A DNA stretch of 64,000 nucleotides from CAYVIB01 sp964451365. GTDB taxonomy: Bacteria > Pseudomonadota > Gammaproteobacteria > Pseudomonadales > Cellvibrionaceae. Below are positions 37,459-47,900 of this stretch, in pieces (within the stretch, counting starts at the first letter, position 1; each line of letters starts with the position of its first letter). The stretch lies in contig CAYVIB010000027.1 in assembly GCA_964451365.1 (NCBI GenBank), positions 1 through 64,000 of the forward strand. The letters run 5' to 3'. A model generated the notes under the pieces. That model was not told the DNA's origin, ran no database searches, and worked only from the letters and a program-made list of their open reading frames with translations. The position numbers were made by a program, and so were the translations under genes.

Positions 37459-38766
37459 TTACTTCAGTGATTCAACCCGGATACGCACGACTTTTTCCTG
37501 TATCGCATCCAATTGTTCGATTTTTTTGATGGCCGCAATCACCTGCTTCTCGACCGCACGGTTGGTCAACAGAATAACCGGCACGTGCAGCTGCCCTTCT
37601 TTCGGTTCCTTTTGTATCAGCGCTTCAATACTGATTCCCGCCTCACTCAGGATCTGGGTGATACGGGAGAGCACGCCGAGCTTATCCAAGGCCGACATGC
37701 GCAGGTAATGCGCCGTTTCCACCTCTTCGATCGGCAAAATATTGTAATCGGTCAGTGTATCGTGGGAGAAACCGAGATGGGGAACGCTGCTCTCGGGCTC
37801 AGCGTCAATCAACCGGCTGACGCCGACAATATCGGATACTACCGCCGAGGCCGTCGGTTCCGCGCCCGCGCCTGGGCCATAGTACAGGGTCGGTCCCACC
37901 GCATCCCCTTTAACCACCACGGAATTCATCACGCCGTCGACATTGGCGATCAAGCGGGATTCCGGAATCAGGGTGGGATGCACGCGCAGCTCAATATCGT
38001 CCTCCGAGCGGCGGCGGGCAATACCCAGGTGCTTGATACGGTAACCCAGCTCCTCGGCATACACCACATCCTGTGGAGAAATCCTGCTGATGCCCTCGGT
38101 AAACACCTTGTCGTACTGCAGCGGCATGCCAAAGGCAATCGACGCCAGAATCACCAGTTTGTGCGCCGCGTCGATGCCTTCCACATCGAAAGTCGGGTCG
38201 GCTTCGGCGTAGCCCAGCGCCTGCGCTTCTTTCAATACGTCCTGGAAGTCGCGGCCCTTGTCGCGCATTTCGGTCAGAATAAAGTTGCCGGTGCCGTTGA
38301 TAATGCCAGCCAGCCATTCAATTTTATTCGCGGTAAGCCCTTCCCGCAGAGCCTTGATAATGGGAATACCACCGGCCACCGCAGCCTCAAAAGCAATTGA
38401 TACCTGGTGTTTGGCCGCTTCGGCAAACAGCTCGTTGCCATATTCAGCAATCAGGGCCTTGTTTGCGGTAACCACATGCTTACCACCGCGGACCGCTTTC
38501 AGCACCAGATCTTTGGCTACCGTGGTACCGCCGATCAGTTCCACCAGGATATCCACATCCGGGTCGTCCGCGACCGCGAATATATCGCGACTGACCTTGA
38601 CATCTCCCGTGAAGCAGGCTGGGTTATCGCGGCGGGCCCCGATGTGGGTAATGACTATCTCCCGACCGGCACGCGCATTGATTTCCGCCTGGTTGCGGTT
38701 AAAGACGTTGAAAGTGCCGCCACCGACCGTACCCAAGCCACAAATACCGACATTGACCTGTTTCAA
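37459..38766 (-). CDS. hom: Homoserine dehydrogenase
   Basis: NAD(P)-dependent reduction of aspartate semialdehyde to homoserine. The nucleotide-binding GICGLGTVGGG is at the N-terminus, the catalytic region is in NKALIAEYG...AAVAGGIPIIKALREGL, and a C-terminal ACT domain (about 350-430, HYLRMSALDKLGVLSRITQIL) suggests feedback control by threonine. A TTG start at 38766 is chosen, with AGGAAT a few bases before it. It gives 435 residues; the ATG at 38835 adds an unlike N-terminal stretch. Confidence 0.94.
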   Translation of the reverse strand: MKQVNVGICGLGTVGGGTFNVFNRNQAEINARAGREIVITHIGARRDNPACFTGDVKVSRDIFAVADDPDVDILVELIGGTTVAKDLVLKAVRGGKHVVTANKALIAEYGNELFAEAAKHQVSIAFEAAVAGGIPIIKALREGLTANKIEWLAGIINGTGNFILTEMRDKGRDFQDVLKEAQALGYAEADPTFDVEGIDAAHKLVILASIAFGMPLQYDKVFTEGISRISPQDVVYAEELGYRIKHLGIARRRSEDDIELRVHPTLIPESRLIANVDGVMNSVVVKGDAVGPTLYYGPGAGAEPTASAVVSDIVGVSRLIDAEPESSVPHLGFSHDTLTDYNILPIEEVETAHYLRMSALDKLGVLSRITQILSEAGISIEALIQKEPKEGQLHVPVILLTNRAVEKQVIAAIKKIEQLDAIQEKVVRIRVESLK

Positions 38767-38930
38767 AATTCTATTCCTCAAACACCACCTGCCAAAAAGA
38801 ACCGCAACATTACTGACGCAGTCTGTTAGTGTCAATCAGCATTATTTCAGTATTTCGGTCTTCACTGCCTGACAGCGACAGGCGGCCGGGAACAGGTGCG
38901 AAGAAGCGGGAGAAAACCCCATCGGCAATA

Positions 38931-38957
38931 AAAAAGGGGCTACCAGAGCCCCTTTTT
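38931..38957 (-). terminator. Rho-independent terminator between dsbC and hom
   Basis: An 11-bp perfect stem AAAAAGGGGCT / AGCCCCTTTTT (38931-38941 with 38947-38957), five-base loop, lies about 20 bases past the dsbC stop. The T tail is on either strand. It separates the dsbC-xerD unit from hom-thrC. Confidence 0.9.
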
Positions 38958-38978
38958 CGCCAAAATATTACCAATGCC

Positions 38979-39827
38979 TTACATAACACCCAGGCGCTGC
39001 GCCAACTGCTGAGCCGGCAGATAACCCGGTACCATTTCGCCGTTTTCCAGGATAAGCGATGGCGTGCCGGTAACGCCCATTGCGTGGCCGAGTTCGAATT
39101 GTTCGGCAACCGGGTTGTTTTCGCATACATTGGTGGGAATGGACTGCCGCTGCTTGAGTTTGGTCAGGGCATCCTGCTTATCATCCGCACACCAGGCGGA
39201 GGCGATTTTTTCATAGGACGGTGAGCCGATGCCTGCGCGGGGATAGGCCAGATAGCGAACTTCAATTCCCATGTCATTCATCGCGGGCACCTCCTGGTGC
39301 AGCTTTTGGCAGTAGCCGCAATCCACATCGGTGAACACGGTGATGCTGGCCTTGACCTTTCCCTTGGGTGAGAAGACGATCATGTCATCCTTATCCAGCG
39401 ACGCCAGCAGTTCTTCCCTTTCAACATTTTTCGCCTGCTCGGTCACATTTACCAGATTGCCTTCCTCGACCCGGTAAAGATCACCGACAAAGAAATACTT
39501 ACCGTCCTCAATGACATAAATAGTGCCACGCCCATCGATCTGGACCTTCTCCACCCCTTTAATCTCTGTGTCCTCGACGCCGGTAACCTTCAGGTCGGGA
39601 CGCGCCTGCGACAGCTTTTTAGCTAACGCCGCCACCCGATCGTTTCCGGTACTTTTTTCCGTGGTGGTTTTTCCCGTGGCAGTTTGTTCCGCGGCGGGTT
39701 TTGCCGCACCGGAGTCAGCCGCTTCCGCGGCATTGGTTTCGTTTTTACAGGCAGATACCCCAACCAGGGCCGCAAATGCCATCGCCAGTGCCGGCCTGGC
39801 GGATTTTGTTTTGTTATTAAATATCAT
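38979..39827 (-). CDS. dsbC: Disulfide isomerase DsbC, apparently a lipoprotein
   Basis: The periplasmic isomerase that reshuffles wrong disulfides and is reduced by DsbD. The thioredoxin-like domain holds CGYC in FTDVDCGYCQKLHQEV and the cis-Pro in VTGTPSLIL; the N-terminal dimerisation domain is present. Unusual is the leader: LVGVSAC followed by an Ala/Thr/Lys linker of about 40 residues, which looks like a lipobox with a tether rather than a cleaved soluble signal. The start MIFNNKTKS at 39827 is preferred over 39845. Confidence 0.93.
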   Translation of the reverse strand: MIFNNKTKSARPALAMAFAALVGVSACKNETNAAEAADSGAAKPAAEQTATGKTTTEKSTGNDRVAALAKKLSQARPDLKVTGVEDTEIKGVEKVQIDGRGTIYVIEDGKYFFVGDLYRVEEGNLVNVTEQAKNVEREELLASLDKDDMIVFSPKGKVKASITVFTDVDCGYCQKLHQEVPAMNDMGIEVRYLAYPRAGIGSPSYEKIASAWCADDKQDALTKLKQRQSIPTNVCENNPVAEQFELGHAMGVTGTPSLILENGEMVPGYLPAQQLAQRLGVM

Positions 39828-39928
39828 AGTTACCTCTGAGTTCACTCCGGGTTGTTAAACGTTCTGGCATTGGAGCCAGGAAGTCTACCATGGTTCCGTT
39901 CCGTGAATAACAGATAAAACCCGCAAAT

Positions 39929-40822
39929 TTATCCCCTTGGATGGTGCTGTTCGTGGAGGTTTTGCAGTCGTTGCCGCGCTATATGGGTATAAATCTGGGT
40001 TGTTGACAGATCGCTGTGCCCAAGTAGCAGCTGGACCGAGCGAATGTCCGCGCCATGGTTGAGCAGATGGGTGGCAAAGGCATGCCTGAGGGTATGGGGC
40101 GAAAGCGGCTTGCCGATGCCCGCCACCTTCGCCCAGTATTTGATCCGGTGCCAGAATGTCTGCCGGGTCATTCTTTGCCCCCGACTGCTTGGGAACACGG
40201 TATCCGCCACCCGACCCGACAAAAGCTCCCCCCGGGCCTGCCGGAGGAATTGTGCCAGCCAGTGCTGAGCTTCATCACCCAGCGGAACGAGTCTTTCCTT
40301 CTTCCCCTTCCCTGTAACCCGCAATACACCCTGGCGCAGATTGACCTGGTCCAACGTCAGATTGACCAGCTCCGATACCCGCAGGCCGCAGGCGTAAAGC
40401 ACCTCCAGCATGGCCCGGTCCCGCAGCCCCAGGACATCGTCCAGGCCAGGCGCCAGTAGAAGGTTTTCCACATCCTCCTGCGTAAGCGACTTGGGCAGGG
40501 GCCGGCCCAACCTGGGGCTCTCCACATGCTCGACAGGGCTGGATTCCAGTTTTCCCTCCCGGGTCATAAAGTTATAGAACCCACGTACACAAGATAAAAA
40601 TCGTGCGGTGGAACGCGCGCTGAAACTCTGCTTAAACCGCGCCGCCAGGTAGCGCTGAATATCTTCCTGGGTGGCTGCGAACAAGCTGCACTGATTGTTA
40701 TCCAGCCACCTGGCGAAGGCGGAGAGATCCCGGCGATAGGACATCAAGGTGTTTTCACTCAAACCTTTCTCAGCCCAGATCCGGTCCAGATAGCTATCGA
40801 TTATCTCGTTGTGGTCAGTCAT
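39929..40822 (-). CDS. xerD: Site-specific recombinase XerD
   Basis: A tyrosine recombinase that resolves chromosome dimers at dif with XerC. It shows the N-terminal SAM-like DNA-binding domain (residues 1-85) and the catalytic residues in ACGLRVSELVNL (Arg), HTLRHAFATHLL (His-x-x-Arg), LLGHSDLSTTQIYTH (His and Tyr). The 297-aa length and the xerD-dsbC-hom-thrC order match the gammaproteobacterial chromosome, so it is XerD rather than an element integrase. Confidence 0.95.
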   Translation of the reverse strand: MTDHNEIIDSYLDRIWAEKGLSENTLMSYRRDLSAFARWLDNNQCSLFAATQEDIQRYLAARFKQSFSARSTARFLSCVRGFYNFMTREGKLESSPVEHVESPRLGRPLPKSLTQEDVENLLLAPGLDDVLGLRDRAMLEVLYACGLRVSELVNLTLDQVNLRQGVLRVTGKGKKERLVPLGDEAQHWLAQFLRQARGELLSGRVADTVFPSSRGQRMTRQTFWHRIKYWAKVAGIGKPLSPHTLRHAFATHLLNHGADIRSVQLLLGHSDLSTTQIYTHIARQRLQNLHEQHHPRG

Positions 40823-40938
40823 TTATGTGGGTATTGTCAGTTCACCGCATTAAAGGAATAATAACGCAACAAACCCCTTTACGCTCACGATTAACTTTCC
40901 GATAAGCGCTTATCCAAACCCTCCTCCGGAGTAAACAT

Positions 40939-41271
40939 ATGACCAGGTTGTTACCCGCATTTCTTTTTATTGCCGTAGTCCTGCCGACCGGTTGTCAGCG
41001 GCAGGAGGATGAAGCTCCTTCAACCAAGGATCGGGTCGAGTCTGTAACCGAGCAACTGAAACAATCCACGCGCGATACCGCGGACAAATTGGAAAATGTC
41101 CTGGAAAAGGCTGGAGAAGAGACGGGCGAAGCATTGGAACAAGCGCAGGAAAAGGCAGACAGCACGTTGGACACCGCCAGGGAAAAATCCACCCGGACGC
41201 TTGAGTCCATCAAACAAGCGGCCAGGAACACAAAGGAAAAGGCGGAAGATATAATCGAAAACGAACGTTAA
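40939..41271 (+). CDS. Small lipoprotein with amphipathic coiled-coil repeats
   Basis: 110 aa with lipobox LPTGC (Cys19), then about 85 residues of charged helical sequence with an 11-residue-like periodicity (ESVTEQLKQSTRDTADKLENVLEKAGEETGEALEQ). Similar helical lipoproteins occur in many gammaproteobacteria without known function. A GGAG ribosome site is eight bases from the ATG. It is divergent from xerD. There is no obvious operon partner. Confidence 0.75.
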   Translation: MTRLLPAFLFIAVVLPTGCQRQEDEAPSTKDRVESVTEQLKQSTRDTADKLENVLEKAGEETGEALEQAQEKADSTLDTAREKSTRTLESIKQAARNTKEKAEDIIENER

Positions 41272-41791
41272 TTACTATTTAACAAGCCAGCATCCAACAT
41301 CCCGGATGATCAGCGTAATGCAGCACGCATCGCGGTTGGCTGATAAGCCAATGCGAGGCCAATAAAATCAACGTCGGCATCCTTGCGGTCCGACGGCTCG
41401 GTACTCAATTCCGCCAGATTTTAAACGACGAATAGATCAGGACGATCTATTTATTGCCAGGTTAATAGTTAGTCGAACACTTCTGCACCAGCCTGAATCA
41501 AGAACCTTCCACCACACCCCCACAAGGCAGTGGCACATATTGCGCATTCACCGTCCCGTACTCACGGCAATTCATTTGAACTACTACAAAAGCCTCGCAA
41601 ACAATCTTTTAGATGCCACAACGAGCTTATGGTTAATTAAAAATGGGGCAATTTTATCGGCAATGAATTTATTTTTGAAATTTTCGCTTACTTTCCTGTC
41701 TAATTTGTTATAGTTTTGTGCATACACTACCAATCACTCCTCTTCTTGATCTGCGGGTATAACTACTGATTTCGACATTGACCGAAAACGA
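41272..41791. other. Intergenic region before the signalling operon
   Basis: 520 bases with no supported gene. It contains a perfect 8-bp inverted repeat AATAGATC / GATCTATT (41431-41438 with 41444-41451, five-base loop), which could be a weak terminator or operator. The right end must contain the promoter of the following operon; no convincing -35/-10 was identified. Confidence 0.5.
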
Positions 41792-44200
41792 ATGAATTCA
41801 GTCATAAGTAAAAAAGTAGCCATTATTGATGACAGCGATGCGGATATCGAATTATTTACCCGCGCCCTTCGAAGTAGTGATTACCAGTTTGAAATCTCCA
41901 GCGCTAACAACGCTTACGCGCTTCCCCGGATACTCCAGACCGAACAGCCGGAAATCGTATTTATAGATTATTACCTGGGGGAAGAAACCGGTACGAATAT
42001 TATTGAATCGCTGTCCGCGGAAAAAGGCCAGGTGGATTTTGTGATCTTCTCATCCCGCGGAGATGAAGAAGTTGTCTCTGAAGCGCTACGCGCCGGTGCG
42101 GCGGATTACCTGAGCAAGGACGAGCTCAGCGCGGAAGGAATCAATATCCTTATGCGCCGGCTTAACCGGCGATCCCTCGAATCGCTGCGCCTGCAATCCA
42201 TTCTTCGTGTAACATCCGACTGTATTTTGACGCTGAGCCAGAAAGGCGTAATCGAATCCTGCAACGCCGCCGCCAAAACACTTTTTGGCGTACCGTCCAG
42301 CCGGCTGATTTCCTCCTCCATATATGATTTCCTGGACAACAAATCCGCGGCGATATTAAAAAACATATTCAGCCTGACGACGCCCGGAGATCAAAATCCG
42401 TTTCTCGACCAGGCTTTTGAGCTAACCGTACGCGGAAATGACGGCATGACCAAGGACATTGAACTGGTCATCAATCATTTTTCACTCGCCGGCACACCGC
42501 ATTTCACAGCCATTATTCGGGATATAACGTCGCGAAAGGCCAAAGCCGCCCTGCTGGACAAACAGGCCTCAATTATTCAGGCCACCAGCGATTTTGTCGG
42601 GTACGGCGATTCAGACGGCAGGATGCTCTATATCAATATGGCGGGCCAGCGCATGTTGGGGCTGCGATCCGATCGTGAGCTTTCACAGCTCCAGGCCACC
42701 GACCTGTTTTCAAAAAAATGCCAGGCCACCGTCCTGAACGAGCTGGCCAAAGTCATGCGCACAGGCAAGCAATGGATTGGAGAGCTGACACTGGCTGCAA
42801 ACGCCAACGATCGATCCGAAACAGTTGTTTCCGTGGTCGCGCTGGGAATCAAACATAACACCAGTGAAAACGGCTTTGCGCTTATCATGCGGGATATTTC
42901 GCTGGAAAAGGAAAGAGAAAGACAACTTCGCTACGCCGCCACTCACGACCCGTTGACCGGTCTCGCAAACCGGGTCATGATTCGGGAACAAATAGAACAT
43001 GCGATCAAGGATGCAATTCGTAGCCAAACCCAGATCGCCCTGCTTTACCTCGACCTGGACAATTTCAAGGGTATTAATGACTCCCTCGGGCATTCCGCTG
43101 GCGATGAAATTTTGAAAATTACCGCAAAAAGACTCGTATCCATTATTCGGGAATCGGATCTGGCAGCACGGTTAGGGGGAGACGAGTTTGTTGTTCTGAT
43201 GGAGCATGTTGAAAATACCTCACCTGTAATCCACCTGGCCGAGCGGATAAGCGCAATGCTCGGCAAACCGATCTTTCTGGAAAACAAAGAGCTTTACGTA
43301 ACGCCAAGCATAGGGATAGCACTGTACCCAAATTCCGGAAGCACTGCTGGCGAATTACTGCGTTGCGCGGACAGCGCAATGTACATGGCGAAAAACGCGG
43401 GGCGCAACCGTTACCACTTTTATTCCAGTGAGCTGCAAAGAATTGCTATTTATGAGGAGGAAATCAAAAACGATCTTCACAAAGCCCTGCAGGAGAACCA
43501 GTTCTTCCTGGTATTTCAACCTATTTTTGACACCTGCTCGAATATTATCAGTTATGAATGCCTGGTAAGGTGGGCTCATCCCGTCAAGGGCCTGATAATG
43601 CCGGACGAGTTTATACCAATAGCAGAACAAAGCGGACTAATAAGCGATATCGGTCAATGGGTAATTAATAAAGCCTTTACGGATTACATTCACCTGGCAA
43701 GCAAACATCACCCCCACCTCAAACTTTCCATCAATATTTCCACCATACAGCTCCGGGACAAAACGCTACTTGATTTCCTGGATGAGAAAACCGTGGAGCA
43801 CGCTATGAACCCAGGCTCCATCATACTCGAAATTACCGAGTCGGCGTTGGTTGGCAATTTGCGTGGCGCACTTTCCGCTATCGAATCTCTCGCCGAACGC
43901 GGCTTTGTTCTTGCGATGGACGATTTTGGATCGGGCTACGCTTCCTTTCGGCATTTGCAGCAGATGCCGGTAAAAATACTCAAGATAGACCGTGAGTTCG
44001 TAAAAAACGTTGACAAGAACAAGATGCGTGCGTCGTTGATTAACTCGATGATTGCCATGGCACGGGCGCTCGAGTTAAAAACAGTTGTCGAGGGCGTAGA
44101 GACCGCGGAGGAACGCGCGTTTTGTATAAATAGCGGCGTTGACAGCCTTCAGGGCTTCCTCCTCTCCAAGCCGATGACGCTGGAAGAAATACTGAAATAG
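41792..44200 (+). CDS. Receiver-PAS-PAS-GGDEF-EAL c-di-GMP protein
   Basis: 802 aa, cytoplasmic. Receiver domain (8-125): acidic pocket Asp13/Asp14, phospho-acceptor Asp59 in FIDYYLG, Lys109. Two PAS domains lie between 130 and 375. GGDEF (380-545) with intact 462-466 motif and an RxxD inhibitory site at 453-456. EAL (555-800) has ECL at 589-591 instead of EAL, but the metal/water residues Asn648, Glu680, Asp710, Asp711, Lys731, Glu767 and Gln787 are present. It is likely a phospho-controlled cyclase/phosphodiesterase, first gene of a three-gene operon and the plausible target of the kinase at 44924. Confidence 0.92.
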   Translation: MNSVISKKVAIIDDSDADIELFTRALRSSDYQFEISSANNAYALPRILQTEQPEIVFIDYYLGEETGTNIIESLSAEKGQVDFVIFSSRGDEEVVSEALRAGAADYLSKDELSAEGINILMRRLNRRSLESLRLQSILRVTSDCILTLSQKGVIESCNAAAKTLFGVPSSRLISSSIYDFLDNKSAAILKNIFSLTTPGDQNPFLDQAFELTVRGNDGMTKDIELVINHFSLAGTPHFTAIIRDITSRKAKAALLDKQASIIQATSDFVGYGDSDGRMLYINMAGQRMLGLRSDRELSQLQATDLFSKKCQATVLNELAKVMRTGKQWIGELTLAANANDRSETVVSVVALGIKHNTSENGFALIMRDISLEKERERQLRYAATHDPLTGLANRVMIREQIEHAIKDAIRSQTQIALLYLDLDNFKGINDSLGHSAGDEILKITAKRLVSIIRESDLAARLGGDEFVVLMEHVENTSPVIHLAERISAMLGKPIFLENKELYVTPSIGIALYPNSGSTAGELLRCADSAMYMAKNAGRNRYHFYSSELQRIAIYEEEIKNDLHKALQENQFFLVFQPIFDTCSNIISYECLVRWAHPVKGLIMPDEFIPIAEQSGLISDIGQWVINKAFTDYIHLASKHHPHLKLSINISTIQLRDKTLLDFLDEKTVEHAMNPGSIILEITESALVGNLRGALSAIESLAERGFVLAMDDFGSGYASFRHLQQMPVKILKIDREFVKNVDKNKMRASLINSMIAMARALELKTVVEGVETAEERAFCINSGVDSLQGFLLSKPMTLEEILK

Positions 44201-44273
44201 TCTGGATTCAGTACGCAGTATCCACCTGTACAAAAGCCCTAACAACAATTTTCCTTGTTTGGAGGATGGAAAG

Positions 44274-44924
44274 GTGTGGGAATTCATGGAATTTATATTC
44301 TCTCCGGAATTTATGCCCCACGGGCATTGTTTTTTATGGCAGCCGGGTGTGCTATGGCTGAATGTCGCATCCGACCTCCTTATCTTTCTCACCTATTTTT
44401 CAATGCCTCTGGCCATTCTGTACCTGTATCGAAAACGGAACGACCTGGTAACCAGAAATGTCGCTTACCTTTTTAGTATCCTTATTGCTGCTTCCGGGCT
44501 TACTCACCTCTTGTCAGTCTGGAACGTCTGGCATGGAGCTTACTGGCTCGCCGGCACGGTAAAATTGGTTACGGCGACTGCTTCCACGGCAACGGCTATT
44601 GCGCTGTGGGTCGGCATGTCCAAATTTGTTTCCAGCCCCACCGTGAGTCAACTACAGCGGGAAATCGACCAGAAAAATGCGGCTGTCATGGCACTACAAA
44701 AGGAACAGGCCAGTCTCGAAAAACATGTCAGGGAAAGAGCCGCCAGCTTCGCAGCCAAGAACGATGAACTCATCAAGGAAAAAAAGCGCTTGGAAGCCAT
44801 GCAAGCCATAACTGTCGACCGGGAACTTACGATGATTGCGCTGAAAAAAGAAATTAACGGCCTGCTTAAAGAGCTTAACAGATCGGAAAAATACATTATG
44901 GATGTATCCACGGGACCTGAATAA
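44274..44924 (+). CDS. Ethylene-receptor-like membrane sensor domain with coiled coil, no output domain
   Basis: 216 aa from GTG 44274 (GGAGG eight bases before). An N-terminal three-helix membrane domain aligns without gaps to the ethylene-binding domain of plant ETR1: ASDLLIFLTYFSMPLAILYL matches [20 protein letters not shown], and ASGLTHLLSVW matches LCGATHLINLW. ETR1 Asp25, Tyr32, Pro36 and His69 correspond to Asp34, Tyr41, Pro45 and His78; the copper ligand Cys65 corresponds to Ser74. A coiled coil of about 90 residues follows with no kinase or GGDEF. It ends in a TAATG overlap with the kinase gene. Confidence 0.82.
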   Translation: MWEFMEFIFSPEFMPHGHCFLWQPGVLWLNVASDLLIFLTYFSMPLAILYLYRKRNDLVTRNVAYLFSILIAASGLTHLLSVWNVWHGAYWLAGTVKLVTATASTATAIALWVGMSKFVSSPTVSQLQREIDQKNAAVMALQKEQASLEKHVRERAASFAAKNDELIKEKKRLEAMQAITVDRELTMIALKKEINGLLKELNRSEKYIMDVSTGPE

Positions 44925-47900
44925 TGACCAAAGGCAGGAAGGGAGCTATTTTAATCTGCGTGACATTTTTGGTGCTCGCCGGCTGGCTTTTAGTTGAAAA
45001 AAAATTGCTATCTATTCCCAAATACTTCTCTTATCACGCCAAACTTGATACATCCATCCAACATTTTGATATCGATACCGGAAAGCTAATCGATACAACC
45101 CTCGCCAGATCCCAAGTCAGTTTTCAGTTCTTTCCCACCAGCGACAAGCATAATAAGGTCAGCGCCTCCCTTGTCACATGGAAGCAAAACGGCGTGACGC
45201 TTTCAGAGACAAATAACGAGTACCGGATTGAAAATTATTCATGGACAAAAAAAAGGGACAAGGATGAAATTGCTTTGCTTTTTGCTCCCCGAGCAGCCGT
45301 TCCCGACAACTTCCAGTATCGGCACATCAGCCTTCCCACCTCTATCAATTTGCAGTTTGATAAAATCGAATCCATTAATGAACTGGCCCTGGCGCGCTAT
45401 TCGGGGCGATACTCAAGCCAGCACAAAGAAATGATCAACTCCGGCAGTTACACTGTCTGGTTTGAACCTGTTAGCGGCTATCCGGTCAAGTATCAGGACG
45501 AAAAGCAGGTTTACCTGACGATGGGCAAGGGAAACCCGGTGCTGTGGAAGAAAACGTTGAGCAACTACACAGATATTGCCGCCAACAACCATCTCCGGCA
45601 GGCAAGATATTATAAGCGTCGCGTCACGGTCGCAAACATCCTCGGGCCAGTGACAGTGGTTGTTTCTTTAATTTTGCTGGCTTTGTACACCTACAGTCTG
45701 CGCACTTTCGGTTGGGTTTCCCTCGGGTTCGCCGCATTAATAACCATGTCCGCATTCATCGCCTGGCTGCTGGAAACGCGTGACCTGCCAGCACAGGCGC
45801 ATCAAACCCTGTTCCCACTTAATACCGGCCTGGCAATATTGCTGTCGTCCTTTGCGCTGTTTTTTATTTCAGTTGGCAACCTCGGAGCCGGTCGATTCCT
45901 TTCATTGATAGCACTGGCATTGCCCCTGTCAGCCATTGTCGAATACATGACTGGAGCAAACCTGCGGTTAAACTTGCAGCCCGTCGGGAGCTACACCGAT
46001 TCAGCCTTATCCCTAACAGGCCAAACGTCCCTTAATTCGGCAATTTGTCTTTTCTCGCTCGCCGGTATCCTGTTTGGCAACACCTTTAGGTTAAGGCCCC
46101 ATGCATTGTCGCTTGGCAAATTTATTCTCTCAGGCATCTTTGCGTACGCACTGATAGCTTATGTGGACCATTTGGTAGGATTGGAAGGGACCTATGCCTG
46201 GAATGAAGCGACAAGGATGACGGCCTGGGGTGCCGGAGCGCTTATTCTGTTGATACTTGCGTACACGGCCATCGGCATACCCGAGCCAAAACCAGCCTCC
46301 CGACATCATTTCAGCTTTAGTGTTGTTATCATCGGGCTTGTTATCAGCATTGTGCTTTGGTTGGCTCTAACCCAAAAGGAACATAACAATATGGAAGAAG
46401 CCATGGAAATTTATGCTTCAAAATTTCATCACACCTTGATTTCCGAAATTTCGCAGCGTGACTCAGCCTTGAAACGCAAAGCCGCGAGATGGATGATGGA
46501 TCCAGGCCCATCCTTCCAACAATCGAGTATAGACGCTGAGAATTACTTCAATGAAATCGGCGGCTATGAACTTTTTGTTCGGCTGGATAGCGAACATCAT
46601 CCTATTTGGACCTACCCGGAAAACTACAGCGGAGGCAGTTTAGCGGAAAAGCTACAAGATAAATCCTTTACCCGCCTGCTCAATCTGGCAAAAACGGAAA
46701 GAAAGGCGATACACTCCAGTCTTTTCACAACAGCTGGAAATGAATATATCGTTGCGTCCATTTACCCTCTTTGGAAAGACCAGGATTTCTTTGGTTATTT
46801 TGTCGGCTTTATTTCTATTTCCGCGATACTGGATGACACCATACAACAATATGCGGGAGGAGAGATGGATATCCAGGTGAAGTCAGGTCAAAAACTAATT
46901 TATGCTCAAAACACCCCGTTCACGGACCGCCCCGCATCGTACGTCCGGGATTTTACGGTTCAATGGAATGACATTGTTTTTCTAGTCAGGTTAATACCCG
47001 CGCCGTCCTATCTCGAAAAATTCTATACAGCCCTGCCAAGCCTGGTATTGGGCGCGGGTTTTTGTTTCTCCTTTCTAACCGGAATTTCCGTATGGCTTTA
47101 CGGGGACCGAAATAGAAGACTCGTGGAAGTAAATAGCGAAGTCAGGGCGAGGAAAAATGTTCAACAGCGATTGGAAAATATGATCTCCCATTCTCCCAAC
47201 GGGATTCTGCTGGTAAGCAGCGACGGCGAAATACAGCTGGCCAACAATGCCATTGAACAAATGTTTGGTTATAGTGAATCGGAGTTAATCGGCAAAAAAA
47301 TCGATTTACTTGTACCGCAACAATTCATGGTTCAACACGGAACTTACCTGACGGAATATCTGAATGAACCCTCGCCAAGAAAAATGGGAGAAGGGCGGGA
47401 AGTGTTTGGCGTAAGAAAGAATGGCGAAGAATTTCCGGTGGAAATCGGTCTGGCGCCAACGGAACTGGAAGGCGACATCCAGATAATATGCTCAATCGTT
47501 GATATCAGTAACCTTAGGAAGTCCGCGCAACAGCTGTTAAAAACCCAGGACGCACTGATGAATTTACTGATAGATACCAAGCAGGCCCAGATAGCACTGG
47601 AAAACAAACAGAATGAGCTAAAGGCGACAAACAAGGAACTTGAGCAATTTGCTTATGTGGCGTCCCACGACCTGCAGGAACCACTGCGCAAGCTGATATC
47701 CTTCAGTAAACTACTACCGCAGGATATCGGTACCGAGCTAAGCGAAAATGCCCGCAAGGACTTGTTTTTTATTGAGGATGCCGCGGAACGCATGCGCTCG
47801 CTGGTACAGGATTTACTGACCTTGTCACGCGCGGGAATAAATGCCTTGTCGATCTCCGAGTGTGATCTCGACACGATAGTCAATGATGTACTATCAATTC

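Noticed and set aside
39929..40822. xerD as the integrase of the island
   Set aside because: Conserved chromosomal context (dsbC-hom-thrC) and XerD signature; it lies 20 kb from the attachment scar.
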